A program made the position numbers and the translations under genes. Positions 8,253-17,281 of a DNA stretch of 64,000 nucleotides are shown here, in pieces. This DNA is from Microbacterium barkeri (GTDB lineage Bacteria; Actinomycetota; Actinomycetes; Actinomycetales; Microbacteriaceae). Numbering within the stretch: position 1 is the stretch's first letter; the number at the start of each line of letters is the position of its first letter. The notes beneath the pieces were generated by a model. That model was not told where the DNA came from. It made no database searches and was given only the letters and a program-made list of their open reading frames with translations. The stretch spans positions 62,001 through 126,000 of the forward strand of contig NZ_BSEJ01000002.1 of the NCBI RefSeq assembly GCF_027921765.1, written 5' to 3'.

Positions 8253-10346
8253 TCAGCTCCGGAGAGCGAGGGCGAACGGCAGGACGGCCGTGGCGCCGGC
8301 CCCGCGGAGCTCGCGCGCGGCGAGCGTGAGCGTCCACCGGCTCTCGGCGAGGTCGTCGACGAGCAGGATCGGCCCCGCCGGCACCGCGAGCGGGGACGCG
8401 TCGAGGCGACCGTGCAGGTCGGCGACGCGGAACGCGCTGTTGCCGCCGGGGCGGCCGACCGGCGCAGCTGGATCGAGGGCCAGCTCGCCGAGGTAGGGCA
8501 GGCGCCCGACCCGCGCGAGCCCCTGGGCGGTCGAGGCGACGAGCTGCGGGTGGGAGCGCGAGGGCACGGAGACGACGGCGACGGGGCGCTCGTCCCAGCC
8601 CCAGTCGGCGAGCACGCGCACGCAGGCATCGAGCAGGCGCGGGGGCACGGGCTGGTCGGGCGCGCCCGCGGCGAAGATCTCGCGCAGGGCACCGCCCCAG
8701 CCGAGATCGGTCAGGCGGGCGAGCGCGCGACCCTCGGCCGCCTGCTCCTCGGCCGGGATGCGGCCCTTGAGGGGCACGCCGAGCCGATCGAGACCGGACG
8801 GCCACTGGCGCCGCGGCTCGATGGGCACGCCGACGCGGTCGAGGGCGGAGGCGGCGGACGCCGAGACGCCCTGGCCGATCTCGGCGGAGAGCCACGGTCC
8901 CGCGCAGTTGTCGCAGCGCCCGCACGGCGCCGCGGTGTCGTCGTCGAGACGGCGCTGCAGGAACTCCATGCGGCACCCGGTGGTCGTCTCGTACTCGAGC
9001 ATGTGCTCCTGCTCGATGCGACGCTCGGCGGCGATGCGGCTGTACCGCTCGGCGTCGTACGTCCACGGGATGCCGGTCGCGGCCCATCCGCCCTTCTCGC
9101 GCCGCACCGCGCCGTCGACGTCGAGCACCTTGAGGAGCAGCTCGAGGGGCGTGCGCCGGATGTCGACGACCGCCTCGAGCGCAGCCGTCGACAGCGGACG
9201 ATCGGCCGCTCCGAGGGCCGACAGCACGCGCTCGGCGCGATCCTGGTCGGGCATCGACGCGGTCGCGAAGTAGTGCCAGATGTCGCGGTCCTCAGGGCCC
9301 GGAAGCAGAACGACATCGGCGGACGCCGTCGCGCGGCCCGCACGGCCGACCTGCTGGTAGTACGCCACGGGCGACGACGGGGCACCCAGATGGAGCACGA
9401 AGCCGAGGTCGGGCTTGTCGAAGCCCATGCCGAGCGCACTTGTCGCGACGAGCGCCTTGACCTCGTTGCGCTTGAGCATCGCCTCCGACTCCGCGCGCTC
9501 GTCGGCGTCGCTCTGCCCGGTGTACGCGCGCACGGCGTGCCCGTGATCGCGCAGGAGCCGGGCGGTGTCGTTCGCGGCGGCGACCGTGAGCGTGTAGATG
9601 ATGCCCGACCCCGGCAGCTCATCGAGGTGGCTGAGCAGCCACGCGAGGCGCGCCGTCGCGTCGGGGAGCCGCAGCACGCCGAGGCGCAGAGACGCGCGTG
9701 CGAGCGGGCCGCGGATCGTCGTCACGCCCTCCGCACCCAGCTGCTCGACGACGTCGGCGACCACGCGGCTGTTCGCGGTGGCCGTCGTCGCGAGCACAGG
9801 GACGGACGGCGGCATCTGCGCGATGAGGTCGCGCAGGCGCCGGTAGTCGGGGCGGAAGTCGTGACCCCAGTCGCTGATGCAGTGGGCCTCGTCGACGACG
9901 AGCATGCCGATCCGCCGCACGAGGGCGGGCAGCTGCTCGTCGCGGAACGTCGGGTTGTTGAGCCGCTCAGGAGACACGAGCAGCACGTCGACCTCGTCGG
10001 CGTCGAGCTGCGCGAGGACGTCGGTCCACTCGTGCGCGTTCGTCGAGTTGATCGCCACGGCGCGCACGCCGGCCCGCTGCGCGGCCGCGATCTGGTCGCG
10101 CATGAGGGCGATGAGGGGCGACACGAGCACCGTCGGCCCGGCTCCCGCGTCTCGGAGCAGCCTCGTCGCCACGAAGTACACGGCCGACTTGCCCCACCCG
10201 GTCCGCTGCACGACGAGCGCGCGGCGGCGTCCGCCCACGAGCGCCTCGATCGCCTCGAACTGCCCCTCGTGGAAGTCGGCGTCATCCCGCCCCACGAGCT
10301 TCCGGAGGGCCGCGAGCGCGGAGGTCCGCAGGGTGTCGTCGCTCAT
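8253..10346 (-). CDS. RecQ-family DNA helicase with C-terminal phosphoribosyltransferase-like region
   Basis: A 697-residue superfamily 2 helicase. Walker A is 'VQRTGWGKSAVYF' near residue 45, the DEAH box is in 'VDEAHCISDWGHDFRPDYRR', motif III is 'ATTATANSRV', and motif VI is in 'YYQQVGRAGR'. A zinc-binding Cys set ends in 'CGRCDNC', as in RecQ. The last ~100 residues look like a type-I phosphoribosyltransferase: 'GPILLVDDLAESRWTLTLAA' resembles the PRPP-binding loop hhhhDDhxxxGxT, although the final T position is varied. This RecQ plus PRT-like fusion is seen in actinobacteria. I set the start at the ATG at 10346 ('MSDDTLRTSAL'), since upstream codons lie in intergenic DNA. It acts on DNA in the cytoplasm; convergent with hrpB. 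Confidence 0.9.
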   Translation of the reverse strand: MSDDTLRTSALAALRKLVGRDDADFHEGQFEAIEALVGGRRRALVVQRTGWGKSAVYFVATRLLRDAGAGPTVLVSPLIALMRDQIAAAQRAGVRAVAINSTNAHEWTDVLAQLDADEVDVLLVSPERLNNPTFRDEQLPALVRRIGMLVVDEAHCISDWGHDFRPDYRRLRDLIAQMPPSVPVLATTATANSRVVADVVEQLGAEGVTTIRGPLARASLRLGVLRLPDATARLAWLLSHLDELPGSGIIYTLTVAAANDTARLLRDHGHAVRAYTGQSDADERAESEAMLKRNEVKALVATSALGMGFDKPDLGFVLHLGAPSSPVAYYQQVGRAGRATASADVVLLPGPEDRDIWHYFATASMPDQDRAERVLSALGAADRPLSTAALEAVVDIRRTPLELLLKVLDVDGAVRREKGGWAATGIPWTYDAERYSRIAAERRIEQEHMLEYETTTGCRMEFLQRRLDDDTAAPCGRCDNCAGPWLSAEIGQGVSASAASALDRVGVPIEPRRQWPSGLDRLGVPLKGRIPAEEQAAEGRALARLTDLGWGGALREIFAAGAPDQPVPPRLLDACVRVLADWGWDERPVAVVSVPSRSHPQLVASTAQGLARVGRLPYLGELALDPAAPVGRPGGNSAFRVADLHGRLDASPLAVPAGPILLVDDLAESRWTLTLAARELRGAGATAVLPFALALRS

Positions 10347-10436
10347 GCTCCCAGCCTCGCATGGGCATCCGACAGCCGGCCGGGTCCTCCCGCGCCGACC
10401 CGGCAGGTCGGACGCACCTCTCGCCCCACCGGGCCC

Positions 10437-10491
10437 GCATGTCTCACCACGCGGCCAACCGGCGCCCATACCCACCCGCACCGAGACACGC
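10437..10491. repeat. diverged copy of the GCATGTCTC-ended repeat
   Basis: GCATGTCTC at 10437-10445 and GAGACACGC at 10483-10491 bracket 37 bp. The total is 55 bp, against 57 in the main family. The right half (CGGCGCCCATACCCACCCG) resembles the CGGCGTGCCAATCCCTACCCG part of the 41.7-kb units. It lies in the gap between the recQ start and the end of the oxidase gene. Confidence 0.6.
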
Positions 10492-10543
10492 ACACGAGGA
10501 CACCCCCACCAACCCCGCTCCCGTCGCGGGATCGGCGCACGGA

Positions 10544-11659
10544 TCACCGTCGCAGGGCGAAGAACGGATCCGGATGGCCCGCGCCGGTCGCGAGGGAGGC
10601 CAGGTGCTCGCCGAGCGCGGGGGCGAACTTGAACCCGTGCCCCGCGAAGCCCGCGGCGACGATGATCGGCCCCGCCGCGTCGAGGATGAAGTCCTCGCCC
10701 TCGCGCGACGTGTACGTGCAGCTGATCGGCTTCAGCCGGTCGGGGTCGGCGCCGGGCATCCACTCGCGCACGTACGCGCGCAGGGCGGAGACGACGTGCT
10801 CCTCGGGCGCGAACGTGCGCGTCGCGGGTGTGACCTCGGGGCCCGCGCCGTGCCATCCGACCTTGAGGCCCTCGCCGGGCGAGACGAGCCCGTAGATCGG
10901 CCCGAGCCATCCGAACCCGGACGGCTCGGCGAAGTGGTTGAAGCTCGGCCAGCCCGCGCCGTCGTCGCCCGCGGCGAGCGCGAAGTGGGCGGGATGCTCC
11001 TCCGTGACCCGCAGGCGCGGCAGGTCGACGACGCCTGCGAGCAGCTCCGACGACCACGCGCCCGCTGCGACGACCGCACGGCGCGCGCGGACGACGAGAT
11101 CGCTGGCGCGCACCTCGGCCGTCGCGTCGCCGAGGACGCGCACGCCGTCGACGCGCACGCCGTGCCGGATGTCGCCGCCCGCGCGAGCGGCGAGCGCGTG
11201 GAGCGCGCGGACGGCGCGCTCGGCCCAGATCCGCCCGCCGTCCGGCAGGAAGAGCGCGTCGCTCGCGAACCGCATCCCCGGCCAGCGGCGCGCGGCCTCG
11301 CCCGCAGGAACCGTCTCCACGGCGAACCCGGCGCGCGGCGCGTTCTCCCGCAGGCGCTCGGCATCGGGAACGGGCCCGCGGTTCACGATGCCGGTCTGCT
11401 CGAGGATGGTCTCGCCCGACTCCGCCTCGAGCTCGCGCCACAGGGGCAGCGCACGCGTGAGCAGCCGCAGGTACGCGGGCTCCGCGTACGACGGGTTGAA
11501 GTTGCGGGTCGACGCGTGCGAGGCGCCGAGCGCATGCGCGGGTTCGTGCGCCTCGAGCAGCACGACCTCGCGCCCTTCGCGGGCGAGCGCCCACGCGGTC
11601 GCGGCGCCGACGACGCCGCCTCCGACGACGACGGTCTCGACGTCCATCCGATCGGTCAT
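10544..11659 (-). CDS. FAD-dependent amine oxidase, sarcosine/N-methyltryptophan oxidase type
   Basis: A 371-residue flavoprotein of the DAO/MSOX family. The N-terminal Rossmann dinucleotide motif is 'VVVGGGVVGAATAWALA', followed by 'GASHASTRNFNPSYAEP', equivalent to the GSSHGxTR substrate/FAD segment. Near the C-terminus 'ISCTYTSREGEDFIL' holds a Cys at the position where monomeric sarcosine oxidases attach FAD covalently, and 'GHGFKFAPALGEHLASL' is the C-terminal FAD signature. It should oxidise an N-methyl or other secondary amino acid, producing H2O2; the substrate cannot be fixed. AGGAG lies six bases before the ATG at 11659. It follows the CPBP gene on the same strand with an 11-bp gap, so they are probably co-transcribed. 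Confidence 0.88.
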   Translation of the reverse strand: MTDRMDVETVVVGGGVVGAATAWALAREGREVVLLEAHEPAHALGASHASTRNFNPSYAEPAYLRLLTRALPLWRELEAESGETILEQTGIVNRGPVPDAERLRENAPRAGFAVETVPAGEAARRWPGMRFASDALFLPDGGRIWAERAVRALHALAARAGGDIRHGVRVDGVRVLGDATAEVRASDLVVRARRAVVAAGAWSSELLAGVVDLPRLRVTEEHPAHFALAAGDDGAGWPSFNHFAEPSGFGWLGPIYGLVSPGEGLKVGWHGAGPEVTPATRTFAPEEHVVSALRAYVREWMPGADPDRLKPISCTYTSREGEDFILDAAGPIIVAAGFAGHGFKFAPALGEHLASLATGAGHPDPFFALRR

Positions 11660-11669
11660 GCGGGTCTCC

Positions 11670-12551
11670 TCACACCAGGAAGAACGGGACGGGGCCGGGG
11701 TTGTGCGCGTGCACGAGCACGAGGAACACGACGGCGTCGAAGAGCAGGTGCACCGTCACGACGTAGGCCAGCGAGTGCGTGCGCAGGAAGATCCACCCCT
11801 GCAGCAGCGCGAACGGGATCGTCAGCACGGGACCCCAGGCACGGTAGCCGAGCTCCCACAGGAACGACACGAACACGATCGCCTGGAGCGCGTTGGCGGC
11901 CGTCGTCGGGAAGTGCCGCAGCAGCAGCGCGAACACCGTGCACACGAAGAAGAGCTCGTCCCAGATGCCCACGGCGCCCACGCCCACGAAGAGCCGCGCG
12001 ATGAGGTCGGCGGTGTCGACGACCGGCCAGTTGCGGTACACGCCCGACGTGATGAAGTAGAACGGCAGGATCAGCCAGCCGAGCGCGAGCACCGCGACGA
12101 GCCACCCCCACTGCAGGCGCGTCCAGCGCCGGCCCGTCCGCCACGGGAACGCGATCGCACGGTCGCGGTAGACGAACCGCGAGACCGCGTACGGCACGGC
12201 GACCGCGCCGCCGAGCGCGACCGTGAAGCGGATCATCGCGGCGTCGTCGAGCTCGGCCGCGAGCGGGATGGCGCTCACGATGAGCAGCCCGATCGCGATG
12301 AGCGACAGATCCCGCGCAAGGGAGGGCTCGGGCGCGGATGGCCCGGGCGCGGATGGCGCGGATGGCGCGGGCGCCCAGGGCGCGACACCGCGCGACCGGT
12401 CCGCCGCGATCGCGAGGGCGATGCCGGCCGCGAGCAGCAGCCATCCGAGCCACGGCACGAGCAGCACGAAGAACGCCGGAGCCGCGAGGCACGTGAGAAG
12501 CGCGGCGGCGAGCGGGAGCGGGGCGACGGCGCGCGCAGCGGGCACGGCCAC
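11670..12551 (-). CDS. CPBP-family intramembrane protein (possible protease)
   Basis: A 293-residue membrane protein with about eight hydrophobic segments. The C-terminal half has the CPBP (Abi/CAAX-protease-like) layout: 'GIWDELFFV' in the first motif, 'VSFLWELGYRAWGP' in the second and 'VTVHLLFDAVVF' in the third. The canonical first motif is EExxxR. Here it is DE with no Arg, so proteolytic activity is doubtful. A Pro/Ala/Ser linker near residues 60-75 is encoded by a short repeat also found in hrpB. It sits between trmB (its start is 3 bp beyond the trmB stop) and the FAD oxidase on the minus strand, likely one transcript. Substrate unknown. Confidence 0.78.
   Translation of the reverse strand: MAVPAARAVAPLPLAAALLTCLAAPAFFVLLVPWLGWLLLAAGIALAIAADRSRGVAPWAPAPSAPSAPGPSAPEPSLARDLSLIAIGLLIVSAIPLAAELDDAAMIRFTVALGGAVAVPYAVSRFVYRDRAIAFPWRTGRRWTRLQWGWLVAVLALGWLILPFYFITSGVYRNWPVVDTADLIARLFVGVGAVGIWDELFFVCTVFALLLRHFPTTAANALQAIVFVSFLWELGYRAWGPVLTIPFALLQGWIFLRTHSLAYVVTVHLLFDAVVFLVLVHAHNPGPVPFFLV
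12331..12370 (-). repeat. short tandem repeat (GCGCGGATGGC core) in the CPBP gene
   Basis: GGCGCGGATGGC recurs three times with small spacers. Read on the coding strand it gives CCATCCGCGCC and encodes SAPSAPGPSAP. It is the same core as the hrpB linker repeat at 7143-7217, in an unrelated gene on the opposite strand. Confidence 0.6.
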
Positions 12552-12554
12552 CCG

Positions 12555-13280
12555 TCAGCTCCGCGCGACGCGGCGGTAGACGAGATCGCGGATCTCGCGC
12601 CCCTTCTCGATGCCCTTGCGCTCGAAGGCCGTCATCACCCGTCCGTCGAAGCGATCGGCCCAGTCCCCGTCGAACGCGCGCTCGAACTCGGGCGCGTCGT
12701 CGAGCACCTCGCGCATCTGCAGGGCGTAGTCCTCCCAGTCGGTCGCGAGGCGCAGGAGGCCGCCGTCGCGCAGGGCGCGGCCCGCCGTGGCGCCGAACCC
12801 GTGGCGGATCATCCGGCGCTTCGTGTGCCGCTTCTTGTGCCACGGGTCGGAGAAGAAGATCCAGACCTCGTCGGCGCCGCCCTCCGGCAGGAGCGTCTCG
12901 AGCACCTCGGGCGCGTTCGCCTCGATGAGACGGAGGTTGCGCACGCCGGCGGCGTCGGCGTCGAGCATCGTCCGCGCGAGCCCCGCGCGGAACACCTCGA
13001 CGGCGAGGAAGTCGACGTCGGGCCGGGTCGACGCGGCGTGCACGATCGCGTGCCCCTGCCCCGACCCGATCTCGACGATGAGCGGCGCCACGCGGCCGTA
13101 CTCCTCCGCGGGGACGAACCGCGCGTCGGGGTGGACCGATGTCGACGCGATCGCCCGCGGCACGTCGAAGAAGTACGTCGGCGCGAGCTCGGCCCACGCG
13201 CGCTCCTGCGCCTCCGACATGCGCCCGCTGCGGCGGACGAACGAGACGGGATGGTCGCGGAAGGTGCGGGGCTCGGGCAT
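12555..13280 (-). CDS. trmB: tRNA (guanine-N7-)-methyltransferase
   Basis: A 241-residue class I SAM methyltransferase that makes m7G46 in tRNA. The SAM-binding motif is 'VEIGSGQGHAIVHAA' near residue 70. The substrate/catalytic region is 'IFFSDPWHKKRHTKRRMI' near residue 145, where the Asp and the basic cluster are the TrmB signature. The C-terminal 'VMTAFERKGIEKGREI' is also typical (usually TxFExR/K). Length matches the family. An N-terminal 'VSFVRRSGRMSEAQERAW' is usual for actinobacterial TrmB. It is the first gene of an apparent trmB-CPBP-oxidase run. Confidence 0.95.
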   Translation of the reverse strand: MPEPRTFRDHPVSFVRRSGRMSEAQERAWAELAPTYFFDVPRAIASTSVHPDARFVPAEEYGRVAPLIVEIGSGQGHAIVHAASTRPDVDFLAVEVFRAGLARTMLDADAAGVRNLRLIEANAPEVLETLLPEGGADEVWIFFSDPWHKKRHTKRRMIRHGFGATAGRALRDGGLLRLATDWEDYALQMREVLDDAPEFERAFDGDWADRFDGRVMTAFERKGIEKGREIRDLVYRRVARS

Positions 13281-13348
13281 GCCTCCAGGGTACTTTCCGC
13301 CGCCGTGCCCTCCCCGTGGGTCAGGCCCCGTGGATCAGGCGCCGTGGG

Positions 13349-14182
13349 TCACGGGGCCGTGACGAAGTCGATGAGCTCCTCGACCCTGCCGAGCAGCTCG
13401 GGCTCGAGGTCGCGGTACGTCGTCACGCGCGAGAGGATGCGCTGCCACGCGAGGCCGAGGTCCTCCTTGGTCTCGGCGGGCCAGCCGAGGCCGCGGCAGA
13501 TGCCGGTCTTCCAGTCGGTGCCGCGCGGCACGACGGGCCAGCGCGCGATGCCGACCGCCTGCGGCTTGACGCACTGCCACACGTCGACGAACGGATGGCC
13601 GACGATGCGGACGTGCGCACCGTGGCGCCCGCGCGCGATCTGCTCGGCGATGCGCGACTCCTTGGACCCCGGGACGAGGTGGTCGACGAGCACGCCGTAG
13701 CGGCGCTTCGCCGACGGCGGCTCCTCCTCGAGGAGCTCGTGCAGGAGGTCGATGCCCTGGAGGAACTCGACCGCCACGCCCTCGACGCGCAGATCGGCGC
13801 CCCAGACCTTCTCCACGAGCTCGGCGTCGTGCTTCCCCTCCACGAGGATGCGACTCGGCAGCGCGACCCGCGCCCGCTGATCCTCGACCGCGAACGATCC
13901 GGATGCCGTGCGGCGGCGGCCCTGCGGTGCCGCCTTCGGCGGGACGAGGGCGACCGGCTCGCCGTCGATGAGGAAGCCCGCGCCGAGCGGGAAGACGCGC
14001 GTGCGCCCCTTCCAGTCCTCGAGCTCGACGCTGCCGTTCTCGACGCGCGTGATCGCGCCGCAGTACCCGTCTCCCGCGACCTCGACGACGAGGTCGAGCT
14101 CCGCGGGGACCGGCTTCGACGTCTTCCTGCCCTTCTCGCGCCATCCCGCCGCGAGCACGTCGGTGCCGTATCTGTCGTCCAT
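13349..14182 (-). CDS. DUF3097-family protein
   Basis: A 277-residue cytoplasmic protein matching the actinobacterial DUF3097 pattern, starting 'MDDRYGTDVLAAGWREKGRK'. An N-terminal beta-rich part ends about residue 90. The rest contains 'ILVEGKHDAELVEKVWG', a Toprim-like acidic segment (E-G-x-x-D), and 'VLVDHLVPGSKESRI' with 'IVGHPFVDVWQCVKP'. Toprim-like elements suggest nucleic acid binding, but no function is established for the family. I chose the ATG at 14182; upstream codons lack family similarity. It is transcribed away from the TPM gene. Confidence 0.85.
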   Translation of the reverse strand: MDDRYGTDVLAAGWREKGRKTSKPVPAELDLVVEVAGDGYCGAITRVENGSVELEDWKGRTRVFPLGAGFLIDGEPVALVPPKAAPQGRRRTASGSFAVEDQRARVALPSRILVEGKHDAELVEKVWGADLRVEGVAVEFLQGIDLLHELLEEEPPSAKRRYGVLVDHLVPGSKESRIAEQIARGRHGAHVRIVGHPFVDVWQCVKPQAVGIARWPVVPRGTDWKTGICRGLGWPAETKEDLGLAWQRILSRVTTYRDLEPELLGRVEELIDFVTAP

Positions 14183-14355
14183 GAGGGTCCTCCCGCCCCC
14201 CATCCCACCACGGGCCGCCGACCCGTCGCGGAGCGGCGCGCGCTCGACGCGGTCGATGAATCTCCTGTGCGCGGCGGCCTCGTCTTCCGCCGCATGCCGC
14301 CGCGTGCATAGGATCGGTCTCGCGGGCCCATGGCGCCCGCGGAGGGGAAGTCGCC

Positions 14356-16386
14356 ATGCGGGCAAGGTGGACCGTGGCGCTGTGCGCCGGCCTGACGCTG
14401 TTCCTCGGGGGCGCCCCGATGGCGGCCTCGGCGGAGAGCCCGGTCGAGCTCGGCGACGCGTACGTCTACGACGGCTCGGATGTGCTGACCCCGAGCGAGG
14501 AGCGCGCCGCCGACGAGCGCCTCGCTCAGCTCGTCGCCGACACCGACGTCTCGCTCTGGGTCGTCTACGTCGACGACTTCGAGAACCCCTCCGACGCCAT
14601 CGAGTGGGCCGACGCGACGGCGGACCGGAACCACCTCGGCAGCACGCAGTACCTCCTCGCGATCGCGACCGAGGGCCGTCAGCTCTACATCTCCTCCGCC
14701 GCGGACGGCCCCGTGAGCGAGGACCGTCTCGCGGCGATCGAGCAGGACCTCTTCGACGCCCTCGCGGACGACGACTGGGCGAGCGCGGTCGACGTCGCCG
14801 CCGACGGGTTCGAGGGCGGCGGACAGGGCGGCGCCAACGCATGGCCGTGGATCATCGGCCTCGTCGTGATCGCGGGCATCGTGATCGTCGTCGTGCTGCT
14901 CTCGCGCAAGCGCAGCCCCGCGGAGAGGGCAGGAGCCGGTGACGCGCCCGCCGAGCCCGAGGTCCCGACCGCCGAGCTGCAGCGCCGGGCGGCCTCCGCC
15001 CTCATCGCGACCGACGACGCCATCCGCTCGAGCGAGCAGGAGCTCGGGTTCGCGGTCGCGCAGTTCGGCGAGGAGGCGACCGGCGAGTTCCGCACCGCGC
15101 TGTCGGATGCGCGCGCGTCGCTCGCGCGCGCGTTCGAGCTCAAGCAGCGGCTCGACGACGCCACGGAGGACACCGAGGCCGACGTGCGCGCGTGGAACAC
15201 CGAGATCGTCGCCCTCTGCGAGCAGGCGGCGGCGTCGCTCGAGGAGAAGGCGCAGGGATTCGCGCAGCTGCGCCAGCTCGAGCAGAACGCGCCGGAGGCG
15301 CTCACGCAGGTGCAGGAGAAGCGCGCGCAGGCGGCATCCGTGTCCGACGAGGCCCGCCGCGCGCTCGAGGCGCTGGGCGCCCGGTACGCGCCCGAGGCGC
15401 TCACGACCGTGGCCGACAACCCCGAGCAGGCTCAGGCACGGCTGGCGTTCGCCGACGAGCAGCTCGCCGTCGCGCAGCGCGCGATCGGCTCGGGCGAGGG
15501 CGGCGAGGCCGCCGTCGCCATCCGCGATGCCGAGCAGGCGATCGCCCAGGCGCGGCGCCTCGGCACCGCGATCGACGAGCTCGGCGCGGCGCTCGCTGAG
15601 GGCGAGAAGCAGGCGGCCGATCTCATCCTCGAGCTCGAGGGCGACGTCGCCGCGGCCCGGCAGCTGCCCGACGAGGACGGGGCCGTCGCGGCCGCCGTCG
15701 CGCGCACCGAGCAGCAGGTGCAGACCGCGAAGCAGAACCTCGCCGGCTCCGGGCGCCGCCCGCTCGCGATGCTCGAGGCCCTCCAGAAGGCCGACGAGGA
15801 GATCGACCGCGCCCTCGCCGGCGGTCGCGACGCGGTCGAGCGGCGACGGCGGTCCGAGCAGATGCTCGAGCAGACCATCCTCCAGGCGCGCAGCCAGGTC
15901 TCGGCGGCCGAAGAGTACGTGTCGGCGCGGCGCGGCGGAGTGGGCTCGGACGCCCGCACGCGGCTCGCGCAGGCCGGCGCCGAGCTCGCGCGCGCGGAGG
16001 GCCTGCGCCAGAGCGACCCCGCGGCCGCGCTCGGCCACGCGCAGTCCGCGCTCCGTCTCGCGAACGACGCGATCTCCCTCACGCAGAGCGACCTCAGCAT
16101 GTTCGAGTCGTCGTACCGCTCGCAGGGCCGCTCCTCGGGCGGGGACGACTTCCTCGGCGGGCTCCTCGGCGGCCTCATCGGCAGCTCCCTCGGCGGCGGG
16201 CGCTCCTCGAACTCCGGATGGGGCGGCGGCCTCCTCGGCGGAGGCGGGGGCGGGCTCTTCGGCGGCGGAAGCGGCTCGTCGCGCTCCGGGCGCCGCGGAG
16301 GCGGGTCGTTCGGCGGAGGACGATCCGGCCGCCGGAGCTTCGGCGGAGGCGGCCGCTCGGGCCGCCGCGGAGGTGGTCGCTTCTGA
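14356..16386 (+). CDS. TPM-domain membrane protein with coiled coils and Gly-rich tail
   Basis: A 676-residue envelope protein. Residues 1-27 are a signal peptide ending 'APMAASA-E'. A TPM (TLP18.3/Psb32/MOLO-1) domain spans about 35-150 ('GDAYVYDGSDVLTPSEE'). One transmembrane helix follows, 'WPWIIGLVVIAGIVIVVVLL', at about 162-181. Then comes a long Ala/Glu-rich helical region (about 195-590) that should be coiled coil. The last ~75 residues are very rich in Gly, Ser and Arg. The TPM domain would lie outside and the coil inside. GGAGGGGAAG lies upstream of the ATG. A pspA-like gene follows after 62 bp, a pairing common in actinobacteria that suggests envelope-stress function. Confidence 0.87.
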   Translation: MRARWTVALCAGLTLFLGGAPMAASAESPVELGDAYVYDGSDVLTPSEERAADERLAQLVADTDVSLWVVYVDDFENPSDAIEWADATADRNHLGSTQYLLAIATEGRQLYISSAADGPVSEDRLAAIEQDLFDALADDDWASAVDVAADGFEGGGQGGANAWPWIIGLVVIAGIVIVVVLLSRKRSPAERAGAGDAPAEPEVPTAELQRRAASALIATDDAIRSSEQELGFAVAQFGEEATGEFRTALSDARASLARAFELKQRLDDATEDTEADVRAWNTEIVALCEQAAASLEEKAQGFAQLRQLEQNAPEALTQVQEKRAQAASVSDEARRALEALGARYAPEALTTVADNPEQAQARLAFADEQLAVAQRAIGSGEGGEAAVAIRDAEQAIAQARRLGTAIDELGAALAEGEKQAADLILELEGDVAAARQLPDEDGAVAAAVARTEQQVQTAKQNLAGSGRRPLAMLEALQKADEEIDRALAGGRDAVERRRRSEQMLEQTILQARSQVSAAEEYVSARRGGVGSDARTRLAQAGAELARAEGLRQSDPAAALGHAQSALRLANDAISLTQSDLSMFESSYRSQGRSSGGDDFLGGLLGGLIGSSLGGGRSSNSGWGGGLLGGGGGGLFGGGSGSSRSGRRGGGSFGGGRSGRRSFGGGGRSGRRGGGRF

Positions 16387-16448
16387 TCCGTCCCTCCCTG
16401 CCCTGAGACAGCCATCCGCTCCTGACCCCAACCGAAAGGGAAACACCG

Positions 16449-17186
16449 ATGACCAAGCAGTCGATCTTCGGACGCATCTCGACCCTCATCCGGGCGAACA
16501 TCAACGCCCTCATCGACGAGGCCGAGGACCCCCAGAAGATGCTCGACCAGCTCGTCCGCGACTACACGAACAACATCGCCGACGCCGAGGCCGCCATCGC
16601 CGAGACGATCGGGAACCTGCGCCTGCTCGAGCGCGACACCGCAGAGGACCGCCAGACCGCGGCCGAGTGGGGCAACAAGGCGCTCGCCGCGAGCCGCAAG
16701 GCCGACGAGCTGCGCGCATCGGGCAACACCGCCGACGCCGACAAGTTCGACAACCTCGCGAAGGTCGCCCTGCAGCGTCAGATCTCGACCGAGAACGAGA
16801 TCAAGGCCGTCGAGCCGCAGCTGCAGCAGCAGACCGAGGTCGTGAACAAGCTCAAGGACGGGCTCAACGGCATGAAGGTCAAGCTCGAGCAGCTCAAGGG
16901 CAAGCGCGCCGAGCTCCTCGCGCGCGCCAAGACGGCCGAGGCGCAGAACAAGGTGCACGACGCCGTCAAGTCGATCGACGTGCTCGACCCGACGAGCGAG
17001 CTCGGCCGCTTCGAGGACAAGGTCCGCCGCCAGGAGGCCCTCGCCGCGGGCAAGGCGGAGATCGCCGCGTCGAGCCTCGACGCGCAGTTCGAGTCGCTCG
17101 AGGACGTGGGCGAGCTGACCGAGGTCGAAGCGCGCCTCGCGGCGCTCAAGACCGGTGGCCAGCCGCAGGGCCAGCTCGGCGCCTGA
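16449..17186 (+). CDS. PspA/IM30-family protein
   Basis: A 245-residue, almost entirely helical protein. The N-terminus 'MTKQSIFGRISTLIRANINALIDEAEDPQKM' is cut here at 'NALIDEAEDP', the family hallmark; the amphipathic first helix binds membranes. Heptad-rich helices run from about residue 25 to 220, as expected for the ESCRT-III-like PspA/Vipp1 fold that coats and repairs membranes. AAAGGG precedes the ATG. It is likely co-transcribed with the TPM gene and followed by a strong hairpin, so the two form one unit. It works in the cytoplasm at the inner face of the membrane. Confidence 0.92.
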   Translation: MTKQSIFGRISTLIRANINALIDEAEDPQKMLDQLVRDYTNNIADAEAAIAETIGNLRLLERDTAEDRQTAAEWGNKALAASRKADELRASGNTADADKFDNLAKVALQRQISTENEIKAVEPQLQQQTEVVNKLKDGLNGMKVKLEQLKGKRAELLARAKTAEAQNKVHDAVKSIDVLDPTSELGRFEDKVRRQEALAAGKAEIAASSLDAQFESLEDVGELTEVEARLAALKTGGQPQGQLGA

Positions 17187-17195
17187 CCGCCTTCC

Positions 17196-17227
17196 GACGC
17201 CGCCCTCTCCCCGGGGAGGGCGGCGTC
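17196..17227 (+). terminator. hairpin terminator after the pspA-like gene
   Basis: A 12-bp perfect stem (GACGCCGCCCTC) and its complement enclose an 8-base loop, starting ten bases after the stop codon. Confidence 0.7.
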
Positions 17228-17281
17228 GTCGTGTCCGCGGGCGCACTCGCGCGCGCCCTCCGGCGGGGGCAGGATGGGAGG

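Noticed and set aside
8253..11594. One very long minus-strand protein joining RecQ and the oxidase region
   Set aside because: Only the part from 10346 matches RecQ; the upstream part is another frame of the oxidase gene plus intergenic DNA.
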